DNA of 64,000 bases from Sphagnum compactum. Lineage: Eukaryota > Bryophyta > Sphagnopsida > Sphagnales. The position numbers and the translations under genes were made by a program. Position 1 is the first letter of the stretch. Each line of letters begins with the position of its first letter. This document shows, piece by piece, positions 49,501 to 60,352 of this stretch. The notes under the pieces are model-generated. The model was not told the DNA's origin and searched no databases. It saw only the letters and a list, made by a program, of their open reading frames with translations. The stretch is from the NCBI GenBank assembly GCA_965153455.1, contig OZ234493.1:25348213-25412212 (forward strand). The letters are read 5' to 3'.

Positions 49501-50370
49501 TTGTTGGAGGACTTTAAAGATGTATTTGCTTGGCAAAAAAGGGAGTTGGGGTGCTACACAATAGAGGAACATGTAATTGACACACAAGGCTTTCCCCCAT
49601 GTTGCACCACACCTAGGAGGCTATCTTATTGGGCAGAAGCTGAAGTGAACAGACAGATTCAGACATTGATCAAGCTTGGGAAGATGAAGAATAGTGACTC
49701 TGAATATGCTTGTAGAGTTAGTTTGCATGTTAAGAGGGATGGCAGCAGACGGTTCTGTGGTGATTACAAACCATTGAACATGCAGACCAGAAGGGATTCA
49801 TTCCCAATGCTTTTGATTGATGATGTTCTCTCTCAGATGAGAATCAGCCAATGGTTTAGTGCATTGGATTTGCAATCTGGCTTTTGGCAGATCCGAATGG
49901 CACCAAATGATGTCAAAAAGATGGCCATAATAACAAAGTCTGGTCTTTATGACTGGAATGTGATGCCGTTCGAACTGAATAATGCAACAAGGACGTTTTC
50001 CAGAACCATGGCAAAAGTATTCAAGGATTGGACAAACCAATTATTGAAGGACTTTGTTGATGACGTCAACATACATAGCCATACATGGGAAGAACACCTC
50101 AAACATTTTAAGGCTGTTCTTACACGATTGCGGGAGGTAAATTTGAAGTTAAACCCTGGAAAATGTTTTTTTGGTGCACAACAAATTGTATTTCTAGGAC
50201 ATGTTGTGACCAAGCAAGGCTCATATCTTGATCCAAAGAAGGTACAAGCTGTTAAGGACTTTCCAGTACCCATGTCTATAACTAATGTGCGGGCCTTTTT
50301 AGGTTTGACAGGATATTACAGGAACTTGTACCTGGGTATGCCAAAATTGTTGTGCCGTTTTTTGACTTGA
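49501..50370 (+). pseudogene. Reverse transcriptase of the gypsy element
   Basis: Canonical gypsy motifs run in order: RRFCGDYKPLN, FSALDLQSGFWQIRM, FVDDVNIHS (the YxDD box as FVDD, codons from 50053), LNPGKCFFG, and VRAFLGLTGYYR. One open frame of 289 codons covers most of the domain. The sequence then shifts frame into RNase H near 50360. Confidence 0.92.
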
Positions 50371-50921
50371 CCAAGAAGGATCAGAGTTTTCTTTGGACCC
50401 TTATCTGTCAAGAAGCCTTTGAAGTGCTCAAGCTTAGGCTGATTGAGGCACCCATCCTTGTAAGGCCTGATTTCGAAAGACCCTTCATATTTGATGTAGA
50501 TTGGTCTATAAAAGGAGTAGGGTTAGTTTTATCCAAGAACCAAAATAAACATGAATGTGTTATTGCATATGCGAGTAAGGGTCTTACACCCTCACAAAGG
50601 AAGTTCCATCCTATGGAAGGTGAGTGTTATGCTCTAATATGGGGGATAATGCATTTCCAACAGTACTTGTATCAGGCCTCCTTTGTTGTCAAGACTAACC
50701 ACAAGCCATTAAAGTGGCTTGCAACAATTTTTGATCCATTTGGCAGGAGAGGCAGGTGGATTTCCATGCTCCAAGACTTCAATTTCAAAATTGTCCACAA
50801 AGCAAGAGCTAGGCATGCAAATGTTGATGCGTTGAACCATAACCCAGTTGATTCATATGATGAAGATGAGGATTTTGGGATGGAAATACAAGATGAGAGG
50901 AAGGATGCCAGTGTGGTATAG
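50352..50921 (+). pseudogene. RNase H domain of the gypsy element
   Basis: FIFDVDWSIKGVGLVL, VIAYASKGLTPSQRKF, MEGECYALIWGI, TNHKPLKWL and RHANVDALNHNP are the standard gypsy RNase H sequence. It is in a different frame from the reverse transcriptase upstream. Confidence 0.9.
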
Positions 50922-50985
50922 GTCTGGAAATCCTCTGCCTTGAGTCCACATATTTTCACCCTCTCCCAGTCTGGATGCTGAACCG

Positions 50986-52483
50986 ATGCAGAAGGAAGAA
51001 CAGGAAGAAGTTAATCCATATGGGGAATTTGCTGAAAAGAATTCCAATCTCTTAGCTGAGGCACCTACTCCAAAAAGAAAGGCAAAAGGGGCTTCAATAC
51101 TAGATGCTGACTATTGGGGATTGATTTGCGAGGCTCAAGAGATGGTGGATGCAGAAATGAACTCCATTCATGTGAGTAACAGTGAAAAGGACAATGGAGT
51201 TGAAGAGTCAGGGAAACAGATGGACATCTGGAAGGATGAAACTTGTATGGTCCTATTGTTTGGAGGCACTTTGGATCAAGTGTTAGATGATGATGTTGAG
51301 ATTGATCGAGCCAAAAGAAGATTATTAAATTACCATTGGAGAGAAGATACGTTATTCTTCAAAGATCTGGTAGTGCCAAAACCCGAGGAGAGACATGTGT
51401 TGGTCAAGAACATACATGAGGAGATTGGACATTTCAGTGAAGGAAGGACATTGGTTGAGGTCAAAAAAAGGTTTTTTTGGCATGATAGAACAAAATCTGT
51501 GTAGGATGGTGGTGAGACAATGCCAACGTTGTCAGCTTGCCAAAAGTTCGAGAAGCATCAGATTCGGTATTGAGGAAATGAAAAGCATTCCTGTCTGTGA
51601 CCTTTTCTACAGGGTGGCATTGGATACTGCGAGACCTTTGCCTAAAACAAAAAATGGAAATAGGTATGCTCTGGTTGCAATAGATGACTACTCAAAGTGG
51701 TGTGAAGCAAGACCTGTCAAAGACCATGATGCTGCCATTACCGCTAGATTTTTGGAAGAAGAAATCATATGCAGATTTGGTGTGCCCAGATTCATATTCA
51801 CTGACAATGGAGGTGAATGGATGGCTAAATTCCATCTGATGTGTAAAAAATATGGGATTACTCATCAGTTCACAGCTCCACAATGGCCTCAATGCAATGG
51901 GATGGTGGAGAGAATGATCAAGACCTTGAATAATGGATTATCTGTGGTGTCATCTACTGATTTGGACAATTGGTACCTCCAATTACCACGGAGTCTGTTT
52001 GGTTACAGATGTGGTGTCCAGGCCAGCACCAAGTTCTCTCCTTTTATGTTACTGACTAGGAGAACCCCAAGGCTCACATGTGACAATGGCCTTTCTGCAT
52101 TCACTAATGTGAAAAAGGATGAACTCACCTTGGATGAGATGACGTAGCTGATGGTGGAAAAACTCAAGCTCATTTTTTATATGCACTCAGCTGTGTTGGA
52201 AAATGTGGACCAAGCACAGAAGAGGCAATGCAGAAGCTATGCTGCACGAAAAGGCAAACAAGAATTCGAAGGGTTGGAGGAAGGAAGAACCATGGTGAAG
52301 ATGAGAAAGCTAGGAAAAAAGACGGCACTATTTGCAAATTGGGAAGGTCCCTATGCCTTTGTGAAATACAAAGACGAGAAGGGCTATAGAGAATTTGATG
52401 ATGCTTATCGAGTCTGTGTCCTACAAGGGATTGATGGCAAGCAATGGGAACGAGCTAGGCGTGATCTACAAGTGTTTCACTAA
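50986..52483 (+). pseudogene. Integrase of the gypsy element
   Basis: The zinc-binding HH part (HVLVKNIHEEIGH) is in one frame up to TAG at 51502, and the CC part (CQRCQLAK) is in another, so a frameshift splits the finger. The catalytic core follows: ALDTARPLP (Asp codon 51623), FTDNGGEW (51803) and GMVERMIKTL (Glu 51908). A TAG at 52145 separates a C-terminal part with FANWEGPYAFVKY that ends at 52483. No chromodomain. Confidence 0.92.
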
Positions 52484-52533
52484 ATCTGAGATCTATGTGG
52501 ACACAGATAAATCAATAAAAGAGGTGTCGCATG

Positions 52534-53606
52534 TGTAACAAGTTTCTAACTTTAGGGTTTTAAGTGTGAACAAAAAGTGGTTTTAGGGTTTCAAGTGGAC
52601 CCTATTTTCTTTTGTTGGCGGCTGGGAGTTTTTGCTTTCAATGGCGTGGAGACAAGGAAGATCACTGAATGGATATGCGGTGGTGTTTGATAGCATTAAA
52701 TTTGGTCTGTCGTTTTCTTCTGTTTAGTGTGTGTGTGTTGCTACTGGATGCAGGATGACTTTGTGGCAAGTGAGGTGCGCTCAACGAAAATCTCGTGGAA
52801 CAACAGCGGAAGGATGTGTAATAGTGAAGATAAGTAGTGTGGTTTTGGTTTTCTGGAGGGGGAAAAGTTGCAGTTTGGTTTTTAGATCTCTGTCTCGAGG
52901 GAAAGTACAAGAAAATCCGTTGCACAATGTACTCAGAGAGGCAGAACTTCTATCTAAGAGTTGGTATTGGTGGTTAATGAGGGGGATGATGAGAAATTTT
53001 AGAGATCTCGAGAGTGGCCAGAAACTCTTCTCAAAGCTTGTGTTTTTGTTGGTATGTATCTAGGTTTTGTTGGCTTGCATTTCAAGAGAGAGTACCCTGA
53101 TTTTTGGGAACTCCGAAGAACTGCATCAGTCCATTGAAGTTACAGGGGTCAATCATACAAAGGAGGATTGTGGTTCTTTGTAAAAACTTTTGAAGCAGAC
53201 ACTGGGGAAGTAGATGTGTTGTCTTCCTGTTTTTCTGTTTTGTGAAGTGGGGTGATGGTGTCTGGAAAACTGGACTATGTAATTTGTGGGGGGCTAAGGG
53301 ATTTACGTCACCAAATGTGAACATGAACTTGAGTTCCTGTGGATGTCCAATGTGGTCTTGGGTCTGTGTGGTCTGAAGACTTTGAGAAGATGAATAAAGG
53401 CCAGTGGGCTCAAGAAAGAGAGATCAGAGCGATCTGACCCCTTAGAAACCTCAAGCCTCTCTTTGATGAAGTAGGCAGTGTTTTAGGTGGTTACTGGACA
53501 AAGCTTGGGTGGTCTCTGGATCATGCCAGTGTGGAACTTTGAGAATGTATTTGCTATTCAATATGTACATGATTTGCATTTTGCTTGTCTTGCGCCCTTG
53601 TTTTTT
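52534..53606 (+). repeat. 3' LTR of the gypsy element
   Basis: Begins TGTAACAAG as the 5' LTR does and runs to the CTTGCGCCCTT-plus-T-run end. The preceding sequence AATAAAAGAGGTGTCGCA is a weak polypurine tract candidate. Confidence 0.9.
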
Positions 53607-55360
53607 GTCACAACCCGACTCCCTACCGCGTTCATAAGAGATATTTTGCAAAAATCCTAGAAACCAATGACCCCAAAGCCGTGGATCGTGGGCTAAGCAT
53701 CCAGAATTTTGAAGACTTCGGCATTCACATCTTTCGTGCTGTCTGATCGCAAAAACAATTGTTTTTTGGATGGCAATCTATGTGCATTGTCGTAGTCTCG
53801 AAGTTTTGCAAATATCTCTTATGAATCGAACGAATACCTCTTATTCATTACCAGATGAATTTTGTTTCGATTTTTCTTCATTTCATGCTCCGCCTCCTTC
53901 ATGGTTTCTTTGCTCATCTCCTTCTCTATTATTAAGTTGTCGGAGGTCTGGGTCCATTTGTTGATGCACGACATTGACTTCTACCCAGTACCCGGAGATG
54001 ATAACCTGTAAGTGGGCTTGTTCTAGGAGCTGCTAACTGCCATACATGTTGCTTGTTTTATATCCATGATTGTCACTATTATTCAAATTGCTCCTCGGTG
54101 TTTTCTCTGCTTCAAAGGTTTGGGTTTTTCCTTTCTCTCTTTCTCATCTGATATGTTATCAGATCTAAAATCTCTATGTCTGCATTATTGGGTCATTGCT
54201 CGATTCTATTGAGATTAGCTTAAATCATAGACAGAGAAGTTGTCAATGTGGTGTGAACATTTCATGTTCACCATCTTCATTATAGAACTATCCTGCAATT
54301 TTGAGCTTGTGCTTTTGCTGAATGTTCGCTGTGTTGTGCTTGTAATTCTCTAAGGGGTTCCAAGTTGCATTCTCAAAATATGTGTGAGCAAACTGAGCAT
54401 ATATGGAGGAAAATGGGGCACATTGGTGATTGCATATAAAAAATGGCATTTTGTGCATGAAAGGTTTAAATGCCTTTGCAGCTTATAATCTAACAATTGA
54501 ATGAAAAACAACAATCTCAAAGAAATTCGTCCAAGCACTGTCTCAACTAAATACATGCCACTGTAGAAACATTCAAGCTCAAGGAAATTGGCAACACAAT
54601 ACCTGCTCTGGCAAAAAATCCTTGTAAATCATGCTGAACTAGGAAATTTTCTAAATGCTGCACACATGGGCATAGGGTCTATGCCCATCAGGCTACAAAA
54701 TGCACACGGTTTCAAGATATATGATGTTCAGTGAATGCTACAAGATCAAAGAATATACAACAAATACACAATACAATACACTGAGATAAGAAATTTTCAA
54801 ACAATCTGCTCAGAGATCCAACACAACCAAGTAGTCAATCTAACTCACAAGAATGACACATCCTTTCTTTACAGGTTGGACCATCGTATATAAAGTGAGT
54901 TTCATGACATACATCACTTTCTTCCATCATATATAAAGAAGTTTCATGACATACATCAACACCCTAAACCTTAAACCCTAGAACTTCCTGCCACAGATGA
55001 CATATAAAAAAGTTTCATGATCATACATGATTTTTAACCTCTTGAAATCTGACTGCCACAATTTGAGAACTGCAACAGAAATAAGGCATGTCCTTTACCT
55101 GCAGCTTCCACAGAACCACAATTCAGTGATCTCTGTTGACCATCAGGCAATGCAACTGCAAGTAGCAGCAGTTAAAAATGGACTAGAAGACGAGCAGCAG
55201 ATGTAAAGCAGTGACAGTCTCTCACTTCTCTCATCCTCTGACGTGTGTGTTTATAAGTACTTCCAGCTGCCATGAACATGAATGATCAAGTTCACAACAT
55301 TCACCAGACCTCAAATTGAATGCAACGTCAAATTGGTGTATGGGTGTGTAGAAGAAAAGA
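53607..55360. other. Displaced upstream flank of kinase 1, then unassigned DNA
   Basis: The first 110 bp (CTACCGCGTTCAT..., AAGCCGTGGATCGT..., CATCCAGAAT-TTGAAGACTT) matches 62596-62695 upstream of kinase 2, so it was adjacent to 44906 before the gypsy insertion. Further right no gene was recognised. Exon-like islands exist, for example MHDIDFYPVPGDDN at 53963 followed by a GTAAGT donor, and a 12-codon island near 54610-54646, but no full structure could be built. Confidence 0.55.
54881..55030. repeat. Short degenerate tandem repeat
   Basis: ATATAAA-GTTTCATGACATACAT recurs near 54890, 54932 and, diverged, near 55003. Confidence 0.7.
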
Positions 55361-55367
55361 GAAAAGT

Positions 55368-55760
55368 TTTGTCATCTGCTGCTGCAAGAAAAGTACCCTT
55401 GCGATTCACAGCCACCTACATTGTGTCACATGGGTTTTGACATTTGAGCAAACCCTCCAACATGATGAAAATTGTCAAAATGAAAATTGTTGCCTGCATC
55501 CAAGCATCCTAATCTTGCTTTGCAGGATTGCAAGAAGGAACACATCTGCAATTCTTGACATGAAATAAAAACTCTTCTCAATGCTTTCACACATGGCATG
55601 ATGTCAAAGTGCAAAAGAGAGTCAGTACCTGATTTATCTCCTCACTGTTGAAACTGAGGTTTGGAGTAGACTGGTAGGGGTTCATCCACAACTGAATTAT
55701 AACCCGTACCTGGCTTTCAATGCATGGTGTGCTAGTGGCTGTTGATTTGCTTGGGTGTAT
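55368..55760 (-). pseudogene. Possible WD40-repeat gene fragment
   Basis: On the minus strand an exon-like segment 55691-55629 (ag|TTGTGG...AATCAG|GTACTG, 21 codons ending NSEEINQ) would splice in phase to 55415 onward (tgtag|GTGGCTG), giving VAVNRKGTFLAAADD. That string resembles a WD40 blade of the WDR53-like type. An in-phase 51-bp segment upstream (after tcctag near 55760) is also open. No donor follows AAADD, so the gene is either broken or more complex than I can resolve. Low confidence. Confidence 0.35.
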
Positions 55761-56644
55761 CAACTAGGACCCCATAACCACTGAGTGAGATAGATGCAAA
55801 TGAAACAAAGGCAGATCACAACTTCTTACTCTAGAATACTACACATAGAAGACAACATTTGTTTTGTGACAATTGGAAACTGTACCTATTTCCCTAATTT
55901 TCTTCGAATACCTGCTAATTTATTATCTACTACTATTGTTGCTTGTCTGATTGGACATCAACAAGTGGTCACTTTACAAATTTGGAACATAAGGACTAAG
56001 GGGGTACTTAACTTTTGATTCTTTTGTCCCATGAATGTAATTCATTGTATTGACAATACTACCATCTCCAAACATCCATGGTGTTTAACCAACATAAGAA
56101 AATTTTGTAATGTTAACATTCTGTAATTGGGAATTTAAATTATGCGATTGATTTAGCATTATTTGAAATATTAAGATTATTTGCAAGTATTTTACATCTT
56201 TTTTGTATGACATCATTGAATGGAAGATGTTGAACTTTTAAATGAATTAGTGATTTACGAATTTTTTTGATGAAAAACGATAAAAAATTTATGATTTTTT
56301 TAATCTCTACGAGAGTAAATGAAATATAATAAAGAAGGTGTAATATGTAATTTTTTTTTAATGATTTGGTGTTATAATGAAGAGAAATTATTATTAAAAT
56401 AAGATGATTAAATGTTTTAGATGCGATTGTAGGATGTTAAATGGTGGATAAGTGGTCATTTAGTAAGTCATATTCATGTTGAATTAGTTTTTTTAAAAAA
56501 AAATTATTTCATGTGTTAATATATGTTGACAATACATGCACATATTTTTATATCATTGAAGTACTAGAAGTCATCAAGAACTTGTTTAAAGAATTAGCAG
56601 TTTTTGTAATTTAATTCATATTAGAATCTATTTTTTGTTTGAAG
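55761..56644. other. AT-rich intergenic DNA
   Basis: No feature recognised. Confidence 0.35.
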
Positions 56645-57640
56645 TTAATTCATTAATGGATGGTATAATAATTGAGAAATATGGTCAGGTAATTTGAATG
56701 CAAAGTATATAGGGTTATCATTTGTTCCAATAAGCTTGTGTTGATCTAGTATGAAATTGTTGAGTTGGGGCATTAGTCCATATATATGGTTGATTTGTGT
56801 ATTATTAGGTGTCGTGCTTTCTATAAATGTAATATGAAAACCATGGGTATTCATGTAATTTTGTAATTTTATTATTCAATTGTATTTTTCAACATGTTTA
56901 TTTTAAAATCTCTAATTATTATGATTGGATAGTTAGTAGGAATTTTTGTAACTATGTTTTTTAAAATGGAAATGAAAAAATTTGAGTTCATTTGTGATGG
57001 TTTGTAAATTGCAATTATGTGTAAAACTTGTCATGTGTGTTCATTGAACAAAGCAATGAGAAATTTAGCAATATGATTTGTTTTTGAAAATGTATGTGAT
57101 AAGAATGTATTTGTATCAAAGAGTATCATTGTGCCATGTTAGTCATAACATGAAAGAATTTTGAATTTATTCAAAATACATTATAAATTTCTTCATGTGT
57201 TTGGAAATTTTGTATTTTTGTTTCATTTAAACAAAGAATATGTGATGCAAATAATGAGTATTTAAGGATTGTATGATAATAAATTCTTTATGATAGGATT
57301 TTAAAGAAGCAATTGTTATTTCAAATTGTGTAGTTGTTTTTAAACAATGCATTTACCTACTTGGAAATTCTTGTTTGACAATGGAAAAAGTAAGTATAAA
57401 TGTTCTTTAGAACGGACTTGAAATAATGTAGTATATGTTAAATCATGTTCTGTTATGCCACTTGAATCAAATGCAAGATGATCAAGAGTTAAACCTTGTG
57501 CTCAATGAATAGTGCGTGCTATAGCTAATTGGATGGGAAATTGAATTCATGTGATGATATGAAAAGGACTATTACTAATTTGTATTAATTTTTTGTTCTA
57601 TTGGCATGCATTTCTTGTCAATTGTAGGGAATTGTCAAAA
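56645..57640 (-). pseudogene. Helitron relic: helicase C-terminus plus endonuclease domain
   Basis: From right to left on the minus strand the first part reads LAIARTIH-AQGLTLDHLAF (57530-57468), then GITEHDLTYTTLFQVRSKEH and LYLLFPLSNKNFQVGKC, the C-terminal part of a PIF1-family Helitron helicase. The second part reads ILFDTNTFLSHTFSKTNHI (near 57135), VLHIIAIYKPSQM, IPTNYPIIIIRDFKINML (near 56945) and THGFHITFIESTT...QINHIYG (56854-56770), an endonuclease/exonuclease/phosphatase-type domain. Many stops make it dead. Terminal Helitron signatures (5' TC, 3' hairpin CTRR) were not located. Confidence 0.75.
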
Positions 57641-57749
57641 TGTGAAAGTTTTTGATTCACCACTTGTGTTTCAAACCTTCACTGGCCATTTCACTTTTAC
57701 TTCATACTTTACATGAATTATATTGTAACATTTAAAAGTATATCAACAT

Positions 57750-59275
57750 TTGCACCAAGGGCGAGTTCATGCTTCCCAATGTCGTGCATCACATACATGT
57801 CCTTGCCGATATAATTGGGGTCCCACAACATGTATTCAAGTACTCGTCCATGTGTACAAAAATTGGGGCTAGTTTTTTTAGATGTCAAATTGGCATAGGA
57901 TGGTCACATCGTGGAATGATGACCTTAGGTATTTAAGGTTCAAATAAATGAACAACAAGTGGGTGCAAGAATGAATGGACCAATTTTTGGACTTTTTGAA
58001 AAAATTTATAAAATGCTTGACATTCTAATGACCATAAATATTTGATAGGTATTTTTTTCCCCATAGGGACTTAGTTTAAGGATACCAACTTGAATATGTA
58101 TTTATTCCATTTATTTAATTTTCATAATCAAGAAAAACACAAGAGATATGGACTTTCAAAGTCGAACATTATGTAATATAATCTTGACAACAATTTTTTA
58201 TATGGACTTTGAAATGGTCCAATCGTTTATGATGTGTTGATTAGGGACTTGATTTTTTTTAGATAATAAATTGAAAAAACTAAGTTTGAAAAGTTTTACA
58301 TGATGACATTTGTAAGATTTGATCTATGGACTTTTAAACAAGCTAAAAAAACTAGGGTTTTTTCAAAAGTCCATAAAATATTTAAATGGAAAACATTTTC
58401 AAGGAACCAATGGAAAACCTTTGTAATTCACTTTAACCCACAAAAAATACCCTTGTTTTGGACTTAAAAAATAGTAATTTCTTGTAGGCCATTGGTCCAC
58501 TCATTCATGCACCCACCCCAACCTGTAATGATCCACCATCATCATGTTGTTCATGCAATACATCTTCTTATGCGCATTATACCAATTCCTATGGGTGTCA
58601 TCATTTTAAAGCTCGTTGATTTTATTAAGAGTTCCAATCAATGAGTTCAAGATATCCCTAAATTTGACATATTTGCCTACATAGATTGGCCATCCTCAAT
58701 AGTGGGTCATTGAATCTCATTACGAACATAAGACATTAATGTAAGACACAACGAAAATGATGTTATCACATAAGACACTCTTACTCCAATTTCACATGAA
58801 TGCATTATACATCATTAAATTATCATGCTTCATGTACATAATGAAATTGTGATAATCCAAATTTGAGATCAACTTAGACAATCACCCAAAATGCGATGGG
58901 GCTCAGTTGTTGATCGTATATGCCCAATGATAGTATTGACCATTGCTTGAACCTACTTTTTAAACTTTCTCAAAATGAAGTTGGTCAAAGTCTTAAACAA
59001 ACCACATGTAGCTTGCATGGTGGCCAACACATCTTGCACAACAACATTTGGGTCCACTAACTATCCAAAGACTCTCCTCTAGCTCTTTACAAGTAAAAAC
59101 CTCTCATTTATTGACAATAACTAATCTGAGACCACCATCTAGTGTTCCTTCTCCATCTCATCAAAGAGCTCCTCATCACTACTTGAGAAGGAGCTAGATC
59201 ACCACATGAGAAAGCATAATCATGGCTTGAAGATGAAGTTGTATCCCTTGAATTAGTGCTATTGGAAAAAAAGTG
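57750..59275 (-). pseudogene. PIF/Harbinger transposase relic
   Basis: Colinear minus-strand peptides match DDE_4 (ALP1-like) transposases. They run EELFDEMEKEH (about 59177-59143), NVVVQDVLATMQATCGLFKT (about 59060-58990), IIGHIRSTTEPHRI, NFIMYMKHDNLMMYNAFM, RDILNSLIGTLNKINEL and NWYNAHKKMYCMNN-MMVDH (about 58595-58540). After an AT-rich insertion they continue with SFHDVTIL (about 57915) and KHELALGAN (about 57765). Many stops; not functional. The roughly 500-bp AT-rich stretch at 57990-58490 interrupts the core. Confidence 0.75.
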
Positions 59276-60352
59276 ATGAGGAACTCTCACTTATATAACC
59301 CTGCCCTAGGATACTCCCTTGGGGACGCTTTCATTCAAAATAGAAAAAATGAAATTTTAAACCCCCCACCCACTTTTGAATTCTGGTCCCTAGTTTCCAG
59401 TTTCACCCATAGTTTGAGTGACTTTATGGACAACCACAATCACTGACTAGGCATGAAACAGAGGGTAAGGGGTGAAATAAGGTATGAATTTGTGGATAAC
59501 TTCAATGTGTGCAAAGTTTTGAATTGTCTTATTTCTGAAAACAAAATTTAGACAAACCTAGGAATGAATATTGTGACAAACTCTAGATGAAATATGGTCA
59601 TGTGGGCATTTGACAACAAATTTGGCTTGGTGTACAAAGAAAACTGAACAGATTTTATGCATTATATATATAGGTGAACATCAGACATTGTTTATAGGAG
59701 CCTTCAAGACCATTCAATGAAACACAGGTATATTCACAACATAAATCTTATGTCTTGAATTGTGAAAATTTAATAAAATTTTAATAGTCTACAAGACAAT
59801 TTTTCTTTCTTTTACAAAAAATTGAAAGGCAAACAAATTTTACTGAAATGACTCACTACTCCAAAATGTTTTTGCACATATATTTACATCAACGTCAGAT
59901 ATTACATAAGAATCTAGTTAAGTGCCACGATCACTCACAACAATGTCAACAATCCTAATCATGGAATTGGGAATTTGATGCCCACCCATTTCTAAATAGA
60001 AGAAGATAAAAACTAAAGCACCATTTGCATAGTGTTTCAAAGACAGAAAAAGAAAAGTGCTTATCCCACTTTTGGGGGTGTTACCAATCCGACCCATAGA
60101 GGGTTCTCCCAAGGCCTAATTACCTTACCCTAAGGTCAGTTTCGTCATTAAATAACTTCAAAATAATGAAATGAAAATTTGTGAGTATATATGAAGTTGA
60201 CATGTTGAAAATCATCATAATAATTATCATAGGCTACACTCTAAATATTTCACTCCTCATATCACAATATTACAGTAAACCATGGGAAAAATCAAAAATC
60301 AAATATTTGAAAACGATTTTTTTATTTGGGAAAAAATGAATTATTCGTTTTG
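59276..60352. other. Intergenic DNA and 3' flank of kinase 2
   Basis: No gene recognised. 59953-60000 resembles 42296-42345 downstream of kinase 1. Confidence 0.4.

Larger units (their letters stand above)
44907..53606 (+). mobile_element. Ty3/gypsy LTR retrotransposon, complete in structure but defective
   Basis: About 8.7 kb with two LTRs, a tRNA-iMet primer-binding site, an extra upstream frame, gag, protease, reverse transcriptase, RNase H and integrase in gypsy order (integrase last). Stops and frameshifts occur in every coding block, so it is non-autonomous now. The LTRs differ at 5 of the first 71 positions by eye, so the insertion is not recent. Left flank ...ACACCC and right flank CAACCC suggest an imperfect 5-bp target duplication. 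It lies in the upstream region of kinase 1; the kinase 2 locus has matching flanks with no element. No chromodomain was seen. Confidence 0.93.

Noticed and set aside
53963-54007. Possible first exon beginning MHDIDFYPVPGDDN with a GTAAGT donor
   Set aside because: No matching downstream exon could be found; too short to stand alone.
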